64,000 nucleotides of DNA. Source: Tabrizicola sp. (GTDB lineage: Bacteria; Pseudomonadota; Alphaproteobacteria; Rhodobacterales; Rhodobacteraceae). Location of the stretch: the NCBI RefSeq assembly GCF_030373185.1, contig NZ_JAUCZH010000002.1:186001-250000 (forward strand), written 5' to 3'. Under the pieces are notes generated by a model. The model saw nothing but the letters and a program-made list of their open reading frames with translations. It was not told the DNA's origin and did no database searches. Made by a program: the position numbers and the translations under genes. Positions 18,110-26,183 of this stretch are shown piece after piece (the stretch's first letter is position 1; the number at the start of each line of letters is the position of its first letter).

Positions 18110-18884
18110 TGATTTCCTTGTGCGCGCCGGTCTGGCGGCGGTTGGGCTCAGCCTCGCAACCGGGCCGCTTGGGGCTTTCGTAGTCTGGCGACGAATGGCC
18201 TATTTCGGGGATGCCACGGCCCATGCCGCCGTGCTGGGCGTGGCATTGGCACTGGCGACCGATCTGCCGATCGGGCTTGGTACACTGGTCGTGGCGCTGG
18301 CCATGGCGGTGACAGTCGCGGGGCTGTCGGCGCGGGGCTGGGCGATGGATACGACGCTTGGCGTCCTCGCCCATTCCGCGCTGGCCTTCGGGCTGGTGGC
18401 GGTCAGCTTTTTTCCCACCGTGCGGACGGACCTGTCGGCCTACCTGTTTGGCGACATTCTGGCTGTCAGCCGAGCCGATCTTGTGTTGGTCTGGCTGGGT
18501 GCGCTGGCGGTGGTGGCGCTTTTGGTCTGGCGCTGGCAAGCGTTGCTGACCGCCACCGTCAGCGAGGATCTGGCCCATGCCGCCGGCCTGCGCCCGGACC
18601 GGGAGCGGCTTGTTCTGGTCATAGCACTTGCGGTCGTAGTGGCGGTGGCGCTGAAGGTGGTGGGGGCGCTGTTGATTGCCGCGATGCTGATCATCCCGGC
18701 TGCCACCGCCCGGGGCATTGCCAGGACGCCCGAGGCAATGGCGATTGCCGCCGTCGCCATCGGCGCTGCATCCGGCCTTGGCGGGCTGGGGCTTTCCTTG
18801 TGGCAGGACACACCGACCGGGCCATCGATCATCGTCGTTGCTGCGGTTCTGTTCGCGCTCAGCACCCTGCGTGCGCGGGCTTGA
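18102..18884 (+). CDS. znuB: ZnuB, zinc ABC transporter permease
   Basis: A 260-residue ABC-3 family permease with about seven hydrophobic helices. It has the typical GPLGAFVVWRRMAYFGDATAH segment near the N-terminus and VVGALLIAAMLIIPAATARG near residue 185. It forms the membrane channel for ZnuC. The start ATG at 18102 overlaps the znuC stop by 8 bp; an ATG at 18096 is also possible. Confidence 0.93.
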   Translation: MLDDFLVRAGLAAVGLSLATGPLGAFVVWRRMAYFGDATAHAAVLGVALALATDLPIGLGTLVVALAMAVTVAGLSARGWAMDTTLGVLAHSALAFGLVAVSFFPTVRTDLSAYLFGDILAVSRADLVLVWLGALAVVALLVWRWQALLTATVSEDLAHAAGLRPDRERLVLVIALAVVVAVALKVVGALLIAAMLIIPAATARGIARTPEAMAIAAVAIGAASGLGGLGLSLWQDTPTGPSIIVVAAVLFALSTLRARA

Positions 18885-19005
18885 AAGCAGGAATGGAAAC
18901 GGGATCGACCCCCTCGGCCGCAGCGAAAATTTTCCGCCACGTCGCCCGAAGGTTGCCCCAATCTTTCCGTATCCATTGCTGCACACATCTTAACGGAGAG
19001 TGTCA

Positions 19006-19959
19006 ATGCTGCGACTGATCGGATTTCTGGCAATGACCGCTATCGGCCTTAGCGGGTTTCTGACGGTGGACTACAGCATGTCGCGGCAAAGGACGCTTGC
19101 CGGCGGGGGTGATACGCTGACCATTCAGGATTACCTGGATAGCCTGTCCGACCGGATAGCCAGCATGAGCACATCTTCGGGGACGGCAGGACTTCCCCGC
19201 GCGCTTGCAGACATGCTGCCAAGGGCGCCCGAGGGGTGGACGGTGCGACCCGCAAAGGGCGAGGATGTGGAAGGGTTCCAGCCAAGGAACCGTCGTGAAG
19301 GCACGCCAGAAGCGCGGAAGCTTGTTACCTCCCTTGGCAGCCCGAAAGCTGCCTATGGGGCGGAAGTGGTTATCCTGACTTATGAAAAGGGTGATCAGCG
19401 GGTGGTGGTGAAGGCTGAACGCTATCCTGATGCCATTTTTTCCGAGCGCGACTCCATCGAGCAGCGGCTTGAACTGCAAACCCGGTCGCCGGCCTTTCGG
19501 GGGGTGAACTCCATGACTGTGCGCGGGCTGGACGTTACCGAGGATATCTTGCCCGACGGGATGCGCGGGCGGCTGTTCATGGCAGATGTGGGGGGACAGA
19601 TTCACCTGTCCCTCCTGGCCCCGAAACGGATGAAGGATCGTGATCTTGTGGCCTTTTTCCAGACCCTGCATGTGAAGGCGATGAACGCCTCGGTCGTTCA
19701 CCGGCAGGACGGGCTTGGTGAAGTGCCTGTGGTCGTGCTGGCCTCGGCGCTGGGAAAGGCCGAGTATGACGCCTATCAGGCCGACCGCGCCGACCGTGCT
19801 GCCGAAAGGGCCGCACGCCGTGCGGAAGACAGAGCCGCGGCTGAAGCGAGGGCCGCGGCTGGCGGACAACCCGTCAAAGACGCCGCAGCCGCCAAGGCCC
19901 GTGTGGCGGATTGCGAAAAAGGTGCCGGCGGGGTCAAGCGCTGCACCGTTGCGGACTGA
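19006..19959 (+). CDS. Unrecognised membrane-anchored or exported protein
   Basis: A 317-residue protein I do not recognise. It begins with a hydrophobic segment (MLRLIGFLAMTAIGLSGFL) that may be a signal anchor. The middle (about residues 70-215) is a folded-looking region, including AYGAEVVILTYEKGDQRVVV and MTVRGLDVTEDILPDGMRGR. The last 70 residues are Ala/Arg/Asp-rich, predicted helical or coiled coil, and end with two cysteines (DCEKGAGGVKRC). ATG 19006 was preferred over GTG 19000 because GGAGAG at 18995-19000 lies 5 nt upstream. It follows znuB after 121 bp and ends 6 bp from the convergent agmatinase gene. Confidence 0.75.
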   Translation: MLRLIGFLAMTAIGLSGFLTVDYSMSRQRTLAGGGDTLTIQDYLDSLSDRIASMSTSSGTAGLPRALADMLPRAPEGWTVRPAKGEDVEGFQPRNRREGTPEARKLVTSLGSPKAAYGAEVVILTYEKGDQRVVVKAERYPDAIFSERDSIEQRLELQTRSPAFRGVNSMTVRGLDVTEDILPDGMRGRLFMADVGGQIHLSLLAPKRMKDRDLVAFFQTLHVKAMNASVVHRQDGLGEVPVVVLASALGKAEYDAYQADRADRAAERAARRAEDRAAAEARAAAGGQPVKDAAAAKARVADCEKGAGGVKRCTVAD

Positions 19960-19965
19960 TCCGCC

Positions 19966-20940
19966 TTAGAACGCAAGCCCCGAGAAGCGAGACGGTTTCT
20001 GCGGCACTCCGGGCAGGACGCACAGCATCTCGTAAAGGATATTCGCCCCGATCAGCGCGGTGTTCCCGGTAGGGTCATAGGGCGGCGACACCTCGACCAG
20101 ATCGCCACCGATGATGTTGAGCCCGGCACAACCCCGGATGATCTCCAGCGCCTGCCAGATCGTCAGGCCGCCAGGTTCGACCGTCCCGGTTCCGGGGGCA
20201 AAGGCGGGGTCAAGGCTGTCGATGTCATAGCTGATGTAGACCTTCGCATCGCCAATCCGGTCGCGGACCTGCGCCATCAGCCCGGTCAGGGACTTGTTCC
20301 AGCATTCTTCGGCCTGCACCACCGTCCAGCCCTTGTCGCGCGCCCAGTCGAAATCCTCGGGCGAATAGCCGGTGCCGCGCAACCCGATCTGGAAGACCTT
20401 GTCGTTGATCAGGCAGCCATCCTCCCACGCGCGGCGGAACGGGCAGCCGTGGGCGACGGTTTCACCGAACATCGTGTCGTTGATGTCGGCATGCGCGTCG
20501 ATGTGGATCAGCGCAACCGGCCCATGCCGTTCCTTGATCGCCCGCAGGATCGGCCAGGTGAGGGTATGGTCACCGCCAAGGGTCAGGGGGATGGTCCCGT
20601 GGCCCAGCACCTCATGATAATGCGCGGTGATGATGTCGACGGTCTTTTTCAGATCGAAGGTGTTGATCGGCACATCTCCGATATCGGCCACTTGCAGGTG
20701 TTCGAACGGTGCCGCGCCGGTGGCCATGTTATAGGGACGCAGCATCCGGGATTCGTCGCGGATCTGCCGGGGTCCAAGCCGGGTGCCGGGGCGATTGGAC
20801 GTGCCATGGTCCATCGGAATGCCAATGAAGGCCGCATCCAGACCCTTTGCGCCAGAGGCGACTGGCAGGCGCATCATCGTGGCCGGGCCGCCAAACCGGG
20901 GCATGTCATTGCCGCCAAGCGGTTGGTTGAAGCTGGTCAT
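19966..20940 (-). CDS. Agmatinase/guanidinobutyrase-type ureohydrolase
   Basis: A 324-residue arginase-superfamily enzyme that hydrolyses a guanidino compound to urea and an amine. All Mn2+ ligand motifs are present: GGDHTLTWP (near residue 120), HIDAHADINDTMFG and SYDIDSLDPAFAPGTGT. The stretch QIGLRGTGYSPEDFDWARD and the CWNKSL region resemble pseudomonad GbuA/GpuA guanidino-acid hydrolases as much as SpeB, so the substrate may be agmatine, guanidinobutyrate or a relative. It is last in the polyamine-type transporter operon and overlaps the MBL gene by ATGA, which suggests import followed by hydrolysis. Confidence 0.88.
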   Translation of the reverse strand: MTSFNQPLGGNDMPRFGGPATMMRLPVASGAKGLDAAFIGIPMDHGTSNRPGTRLGPRQIRDESRMLRPYNMATGAAPFEHLQVADIGDVPINTFDLKKTVDIITAHYHEVLGHGTIPLTLGGDHTLTWPILRAIKERHGPVALIHIDAHADINDTMFGETVAHGCPFRRAWEDGCLINDKVFQIGLRGTGYSPEDFDWARDKGWTVVQAEECWNKSLTGLMAQVRDRIGDAKVYISYDIDSLDPAFAPGTGTVEPGGLTIWQALEIIRGCAGLNIIGGDLVEVSPPYDPTGNTALIGANILYEMLCVLPGVPQKPSRFSGLAF

Positions 20941-21665
20941 CTGCCTTTTCCTTTCAGCCAGTCAGCAATCATCTTGCGGTGTCGTTCGCCCGAATAGCTT
21001 GGGAAATGCCCACCATGCACCACCCGCACCGGCAAACGCAGCAACCGTTCCATCGACACGACATATTGCGCCTGTTCAAGGTCGCTGGTCCCCTCGATCA
21101 GTTCACCGTCATAGACGATGTCGCCGGAAAAGAGGATGCCGGTTGCCGATTCCCACAAGGCGATCCCGCCCGGCGAATGTCCCGGTGTGTGGATCACCTC
21201 AAACCGTCGGTCACCAAGGTCCACGATATCACCGTCCCACAAAAGCCGCGTCGCCGGGGCAGCTTTGACGGCGTAGGTCTCACAGCTGAAGGGTTCGGGC
21301 GGCAGCGTGGTGAAGATGTCATCGGTCACATATTTGTCGGCGAAGGTGTTTTCGCGGGTCGGCGCGCGCAGCAGATGCGCCTCGGCCCCGTGGCAGAGGC
21401 GGCAGGGAAACTCGTGGTGCAGGCCGATATGGTCAAAATGGGTGTGGCTTACCACTGCCTGCAAGGGCCGTTCGGTCACCAGCGGCACCCGGTCACGCAA
21501 GGAGACGACGCCCATGCCGCTGTCGACCAGCATGTCGGTATCCCGCCCCCGCACATGCCAGACATTGCAGCGATAAAACTCGCGGATATGGGGTTCGTCG
21601 ATATGGGTGACGCCGTCGCCCATCCCGCGCACCCGCCACCAGTCTTCCGGTCTTGCCCTGTTCAT
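20937..21665 (-). CDS. MBL-fold metallohydrolase of the guanidino/polyamine operon
   Basis: A 242-residue metallo-beta-lactamase-fold protein. The HxHxDH motif reads SHTHFDHIG (about residue 70). A further ligand histidine is in IHTPGHSPGGIAL, the bridging aspartate in LFSGDIVYDG, and a late histidine in VVHGGHFPSY. The natural substrate cannot be read from sequence. It is joined by ATGA overlaps both to the upstream ATPase gene and to the downstream ureohydrolase gene, so it probably acts in the same catabolic route, perhaps as a lactonase, amidase or thioesterase. The start at 21665 was chosen because longer in-frame forms extend into the ATPase gene. Confidence 0.82.
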   Translation of the reverse strand: MNRARPEDWWRVRGMGDGVTHIDEPHIREFYRCNVWHVRGRDTDMLVDSGMGVVSLRDRVPLVTERPLQAVVSHTHFDHIGLHHEFPCRLCHGAEAHLLRAPTRENTFADKYVTDDIFTTLPPEPFSCETYAVKAAPATRLLWDGDIVDLGDRRFEVIHTPGHSPGGIALWESATGILFSGDIVYDGELIEGTSDLEQAQYVVSMERLLRLPVRVVHGGHFPSYSGERHRKMIADWLKGKGR

Positions 21666-22660
21666 CCGTTCAGCACCACATGACTTTCCGCGCCAAGGTC
21701 CAGCACCATGCCGACCTCGACCGCCAGAGATTGCGGCAGATGCACCACCAGCCGCAAGTCCGGCGCGGTCAGTGGGGTTACATGCGCCCGGACATGGGTG
21801 CCGAAGAAGGCCACATCCTCGACCCTGCACAGGCCTATATGAAGCGACCCTGTGGCGCTGATCGCCTCGGGGCGCAGGCACAGCGTGCCATCATCCACCG
21901 GAACCGGGCCAAAAGGCGCGCGCCCCCCGACCACGGGGACAAGGTTGACCTCGCCCATGAAATTGGCGGCAAAGAGGGACTTGGGCTGCAAGTAGACCTG
22001 CCGTGGCGGGCCGAAATCTTCCACCCGCCCGCCGTTCATCACCACGATCCGGTCAGCGATTGCCATCGCCTCTTCCTGATCATGGGTGACGTGAACAAAG
22101 GTTGTCCCCACCCGGCGCTGAATCGCCTTCAACTCATCCTGCATCTGACGCCGCAGCTTCAGGTCGAGCGCACCCAAGGGTTCATCGAGGAGGAGCACAT
22201 CCGGTTCCACCGCCAGCGCGCGGGCCAAGGCCACCCGCTGCCGCTGCCCGCCGGAAAGTTCATGCGGGCGACGGTCGCCACGCCCTTCAAGCCCCACAAG
22301 CGCCAGCATCGCATCGGCCTTCGCGGCCCGATCCCCCCGGGAAACGCCCCGCATCCGCAAGCCGAAGCCCACGTTGTCACGCAGGCTCATGTGCGGAAAC
22401 AGGGCATAGTCCTGAAACACGGTCGTCGTGGGCCGATCTTTCGGCGCGACCCCCGCCATATCGCGCCCGCCGATCAGCACTTGGCCCGAGGTCGGCTCGG
22501 CAAAGCCGCCGATGATGTTGAGCAAGGTGGTCTTGCCGCAGCCTGATGGCCCCAGCAGCACCACAAACTCCCCCGCGGCAATTTCAAGGCTGACGGCATC
22601 CAGCGCCACCGCAGTACCATAGCGCTGAAAGACCGACTGGATGGAAACGGACGCGGTCAT
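21662..22660 (-). CDS. Polyamine-type ABC transporter ATP-binding protein (PotA family)
   Basis: A 332-residue ATPase with Walker A LGPSGCGKTTLL (about residue 36), Q-loop TTVFQDYALFPHMS, signature LSGGQRQRVALARAL, Walker B LLLDEPLGALD and HVTHDQEEAM. The C-terminal ~95 residues form the TOBE-like regulatory domain of PotA/CysA ATPases. It energises the two adjacent permeases. It overlaps the MBL gene and the permease gene by ATGA. The linked ureohydrolase suggests a guanidino or polyamine substrate. Confidence 0.9.
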   Translation of the reverse strand: MTASVSIQSVFQRYGTAVALDAVSLEIAAGEFVVLLGPSGCGKTTLLNIIGGFAEPTSGQVLIGGRDMAGVAPKDRPTTTVFQDYALFPHMSLRDNVGFGLRMRGVSRGDRAAKADAMLALVGLEGRGDRRPHELSGGQRQRVALARALAVEPDVLLLDEPLGALDLKLRRQMQDELKAIQRRVGTTFVHVTHDQEEAMAIADRIVVMNGGRVEDFGPPRQVYLQPKSLFAANFMGEVNLVPVVGGRAPFGPVPVDDGTLCLRPEAISATGSLHIGLCRVEDVAFFGTHVRAHVTPLTAPDLRLVVHLPQSLAVEVGMVLDLGAESHVVLNG

Positions 22661-23424
22661 TTCGACCTCCGGAAGACAAGGATTTCAAGCAAGATCACCA
22701 GCGTCACCGACACAAGGAACACCAGTGACCCGACGGCATTGGTGGCGGGCGACAGGCCCGATCGCAGCATCGACCAGATTTCGACCGGCAGGGTCACGTC
22801 GAACCGGGTCAAGAGGAAGGCGATGATGAATTCATCCCAGCTGAAGGTCACCGACAGGAAGAAGGCGGCGGCAAGGGGGGCCGCCAGCATTGGCGCGGAC
22901 ACCAGAGCCAGCACCTTCCATTCCGGCGCGCCAAGATCACGGGCGGCGCGCTCGGCGTTCTTCTGGTGGTCGCCCATCGCGGCATAGGTAATCGCAAAGC
23001 ACAAAGGCAGGTTGATGACGACATGCCCGATCCCGGCGGCCAGAAGCGACGGGCGGATGCCAATCTGGTTGAACAGGCTTAGCAGACCCAGCGCGATGAT
23101 CAGGTAGCTGACCGTCATCGGCGCGATCAGCACCCCGCGCAAGAGCGCCGACCCCGGCAAGCGGACGCGGGCAAGCGCATGGGCGGCCAGAAACCCAAGC
23201 ACCAGTGCGACGGCTGATGAAAGGGCGGCCACCAGCAAGGAATTCACCAAGGCCGCCATCAGCTTGCGGTCGGCCAGAACCTTGGCATACCAGTCAAGGG
23301 TGAAGCCCCGCAGCGGCGGCACCGGCAGGCGGCCGTCCTGAAACGAGAACACCACCAGCACCACCACCGGCAGGAACACAAAAGCGTAGGCCAGTGCCAG
23401 ATATGCCCATGACAGCGCGCGCAT
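22657..23424 (-). CDS. Polyamine-type ABC transporter permease (PotC-like)
   Basis: A 255-residue inner-membrane permease with about six helices and the binding-protein-dependent transport EAA-loop region (AERAARDLGAPEWKVLALVS, about residue 150). It pairs with the PotB-like permease encoded 3 bp upstream. Its start is at 23424 with the permease stop just before it, and it overlaps the ATPase gene by ATGA. Confidence 0.9.
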   Translation of the reverse strand: MRALSWAYLALAYAFVFLPVVVLVVFSFQDGRLPVPPLRGFTLDWYAKVLADRKLMAALVNSLLVAALSSAVALVLGFLAAHALARVRLPGSALLRGVLIAPMTVSYLIIALGLLSLFNQIGIRPSLLAAGIGHVVINLPLCFAITYAAMGDHQKNAERAARDLGAPEWKVLALVSAPMLAAPLAAAFFLSVTFSWDEFIIAFLLTRFDVTLPVEIWSMLRSGLSPATNAVGSLVFLVSVTLVILLEILVFRRSK

Positions 23425-23427
23425 CGG

Positions 23428-24282
23428 TTACACCCGGTCCAGCCGCAGCCAGCGGCTTGCGGCGAAATAGGCCAGCGTCACCACCGCCATCAACACCACC
23501 GACAGCGCCGAGGCGAGCGGGAAGTTTCCGCTTCGCCCCAGTTGCAGCATGATCAGCTGTGGCAGGGTCAGTTCGGCATTTCCGCCAAGGATCTGCGGGG
23601 TGATATAGTCTCCGATGCACAGCACAAAGGTCAGGAAGGCACCCGTCACCACGCCGGGCAGCGTCAGGGGCAGGATCACATGGGCAAACACCTGCCAGCG
23701 GTTCGCGCCAAGGTCTTGCGCGGCGCGGGCGTAATTCGGGGATAGCTGGATCAGGTTGGCGTAGATCGTCAGGGTCAGCAGCATGACAAAGAAATGCACG
23801 AAGCCGATCACCGTGGCCGACCGGGTGGCGACAATCTGCAACGGCTCGGCCACGACCCCAAGGCCCAGAAGCGCCTTGTTGACCACCCCATTCTGACCCA
23901 GCACCAGAAGCCATGAATAGGACCGAACGACGTAAGAGGTCCAGAACGGCAGCACCGCCAGCAAAAGGGCCAGCCGTTGCCAGCGTGCCGGCACCCGAAA
24001 CGCGATGATCGCGGCCAGGGGCCAGGCCAGAACCACCGAAACCACCGTGACGACCAGAGTAATCTCAAGGCTGTTGATCAGCGCCTTCAGCATCGTCCAG
24101 TCGGTGAAGATGCGGACATAGTTGCCGGGGTCAAAGCCATGCACCACCGTCCGCCCGTCCATTGACGCGAAAGACAAGGCGACCATGGCCAGAAACGGCA
24201 GGATGAAGAAGGCCGCCGTCCAGATCAGCGCCGGGGCCAAGAGGCCCCAGCCCAGACGGCGGTCTCGGGCGGCAAGGGTCAC
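23428..24282 (-). CDS. Polyamine-type ABC transporter permease (PotB-like)
   Basis: A 284-residue permease with six predicted helices and an EAA motif (ARAAQDLGANRWQVFAHVIL, about residue 185). The start is GTG at 24282, overlapping the stop of the binding-protein gene (GTGA), so the two are translationally coupled. It forms the heteromeric channel with the following PotC-like protein. Confidence 0.9.
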   Translation of the reverse strand: MTLAARDRRLGWGLLAPALIWTAAFFILPFLAMVALSFASMDGRTVVHGFDPGNYVRIFTDWTMLKALINSLEITLVVTVVSVVLAWPLAAIIAFRVPARWQRLALLLAVLPFWTSYVVRSYSWLLVLGQNGVVNKALLGLGVVAEPLQIVATRSATVIGFVHFFVMLLTLTIYANLIQLSPNYARAAQDLGANRWQVFAHVILPLTLPGVVTGAFLTFVLCIGDYITPQILGGNAELTLPQLIMLQLGRSGNFPLASALSVVLMAVVTLAYFAASRWLRLDRV

Positions 24283-25328
24283 TGGTTCAGCATCTCGGTC
24301 CAGAGGTCTTGCATGGCGGTATCAAGGGCTGCATCCGGGATCGGGTAAAGCTGCGCACGGGCAAGGAATTCCGGCTGTTCATCCCAACGCAGAACCGCCT
24401 TGGCCTCATCACTTAGCGCAGCACCCGCCTTGGCGTTGGCGGGCATCCCCCAGTAGCAGGACGAGGTTGCCAACGCCGCCTGCCCTTCGGGCGAGACGAT
24501 GTAGTTCACGAATTCAAGCGCAAGGTCGGGCTGGCTGGTTCCCGCCACAACCCCGATCGACTGCGCCCAGCGCAAGGCACCCTGTTTGGGGATCGTCCAG
24601 TCAAGGTTGGGGTTCTCTGCCGCCAGCACCGCCGTCAGCCATTCACCACCACCGACAACGATGTCCACCTCACCGGTCGCCAGCGCCGTCTGCGCCGCGA
24701 CAACCTCGGCCACCTGCTTTGACGCCTTGCGCAACGCCATCAGAGGGTCTTTCAGGGCGGGCAGGGTATCAGCGGTGATATCGGCAGTGTTCACCCCCTG
24801 ACCAAGCGCCACCAGTCCAAGGACCGGCAGGTAATAGTCATAGATCCCGATCCGCCCGTCATATTTGCCAGAGGTCAGGCTGGCCATATCCGCCATATCT
24901 GCGGGATCGACCTTGGTCTTGTCATAAGAAATGGTGTTGTAGCCGAACTTTTCGGTGACGGCGTAGGTCTTGCCGTCAACGGTGTTGTTTTCGGCCATCA
25001 CCAGTTCAGGAAAGAAATCCGCCGTCGGCAGCTTGTCGGCAGGCAGTTCGGCCAGATGCCCGGCTGCGACCGCACGGGCCACATCCACCGCGTCGATCAC
25101 CAGCACATCCCAGTCACCCGGGCGCGACTGATCAAGGATCGCCAGACCCGCCGCCGTGCCTTCGTATTCCTTCAGGTTCACCTTCACCCCGAATTTCTGC
25201 TCGAACGGCTCGATCAGCGCGGGGTCGGTATGGTCGCACCAGACCAGCGCATTCAACTCCTGCGCAAGGCCGGGCGTGGCCATCAGCAACAGGGCAAGCG
25301 AAGTGGCGGGAAGGCGGATGTGGGCCAT
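24279..25328 (-). CDS. Periplasmic binding protein of the polyamine/guanidino ABC transporter (PotD-like)
   Basis: A 349-residue family-1 extracellular binding protein. The signal peptide is MAHIRLPATSLALLLMATPGLAQ. The mature protein opens with ELNALVWCDHTDPALIEPFEQ and has a typical SBP fold with IGIYDYYLPVLG and VDIVVGGGEWLTAV. Two in-frame ATGs exist (25334 and 25328). AGGAG touches the first and is 6 nt from the second, so 25328 was chosen. It is first in a six-gene operon, with a TetR regulator divergent from it. Confidence 0.9.
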   Translation of the reverse strand: MAHIRLPATSLALLLMATPGLAQELNALVWCDHTDPALIEPFEQKFGVKVNLKEYEGTAAGLAILDQSRPGDWDVLVIDAVDVARAVAAGHLAELPADKLPTADFFPELVMAENNTVDGKTYAVTEKFGYNTISYDKTKVDPADMADMASLTSGKYDGRIGIYDYYLPVLGLVALGQGVNTADITADTLPALKDPLMALRKASKQVAEVVAAQTALATGEVDIVVGGGEWLTAVLAAENPNLDWTIPKQGALRWAQSIGVVAGTSQPDLALEFVNYIVSPEGQAALATSSCYWGMPANAKAGAALSDEAKAVLRWDEQPEFLARAQLYPIPDAALDTAMQDLWTEMLNQ

Positions 25329-25377
25329 GGTCATCTCCTGTGTCGGGGTGGGTGCCTTTGGTAGGCGCTTGAGAAAA

Positions 25378-25407
25378 AGATTGAGTTCGTTCATTTTTGA
25401 AGTCAAC
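25378..25407 (-). promoter_or_regulatory. Candidate promoter and TetR operator for the transporter operon
   Basis: On the minus strand TTGACT (25406-25401) is followed after 17 bp by CAATCT (25383-25378). The same stretch holds an imperfect dyad, GTTCGTTC and GAAGTCAAC, at 25385-25407. A repressor bound there would cover both the operon promoter and the tetR 5' side. Confidence 0.4.
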
Positions 25408-25435
25408 ATCAAATTATGGGCGATTTGGAAACTGC

Positions 25436-26050
25436 ATGACCGGACTGCGCGAAAGACAGAAGGCTGACCGGACCCGGCGCATCCTTGAAGCGGCCTCGCG
25501 CCTGTTTCGCGACCAGGGCTATGACCCCGTGCGGATCGAGGATATCGCGGCGGCGGCCGAAGTGTCCGCTGGCACCTGCTACAATTACTTTTCCACCAAG
25601 GGCGACCTTCTTCTTGCCATCGTGTCGATGGAGGTGGAAGAAGTGGTCGAGGCGGGCGAGGCTGTGGTCCTGAACCCCCCGCCCGACATAGCCGAGGCAC
25701 TGGACCGGCTGATCCGGCTTTATTACGACCATTCGCTGCACTACCTGTCAAAGCCGATGTGGCGCACCGCCATGGCCCTGTCCATCGAAGCCCCCGGCAC
25801 GCCGTTTTCGCAGCGCTACACCGCGCTTGATGGTCTGCTGGCCCAACAGGTCTGTGACCTGATCGCCGCCCTGCAAGCGCGCGGCCACGCCTTGCCGGGA
25901 ATCGATGCCGACGCCTTGGGTCAGGTGATCTTCAACAGCCTGAACCAGTTGTTCATCGAGTTCGTGAAGGCTGATCAGATGCCGCTTGCCGACCTGCACC
26001 GGGTTAGCGCCCGGCAAACCGCCAGCCTAGCTGTCTTGATGCGGGCCTGA
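25436..26050 (+). CDS. TetR-family transcriptional regulator
   Basis: A 204-residue repressor-type protein. The N-terminal helix-turn-helix spans about residues 10-57 (RTRRILEAASRLFRDQGYDP, then IAAAAEVSAGTCYNYFSTKG). The C-terminal ~140 residues are a ligand-binding helical domain of no recognised subclass. It is divergent from the guanidino/polyamine transporter operon with a 107-bp gap, so that operon is its most likely target. ATG 25436 was chosen on the HTH position and GGAAAC upstream. Confidence 0.88.
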   Translation: MTGLRERQKADRTRRILEAASRLFRDQGYDPVRIEDIAAAAEVSAGTCYNYFSTKGDLLLAIVSMEVEEVVEAGEAVVLNPPPDIAEALDRLIRLYYDHSLHYLSKPMWRTAMALSIEAPGTPFSQRYTALDGLLAQQVCDLIAALQARGHALPGIDADALGQVIFNSLNQLFIEFVKADQMPLADLHRVSARQTASLAVLMRA

Positions 26051-26051
26051 T

Positions 26052-26132
26052 CCGGGCAAGTTGACCCGCCAAAGGGTCGCAAACCGCCCACATGTCGTTT
26101 TCTGACGCCAAAGGTCGGGTGGACTTGCCCGG
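26052..26132. repeat. 81-bp element with 17-bp terminal inverted repeats (MITE-like)
   Basis: Arms at 26052-26068 and 26116-26132 match as inverted repeats at 15 of 17 positions, including a perfect outer 10 bp (CCGGGCAAGT / ACTTGCCCGG). The element fills most of the 133-bp gap between tetR and the next gene. It could be a miniature element, a long-range RNA stem (terminator of tetR), or an operator pair. Confidence 0.55.
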
Positions 26133-26183
26133 TCGGGCCGCCTTCTGGCAGATAGGGGCAAACGTGTTCCGGGAGTCTAGAAA

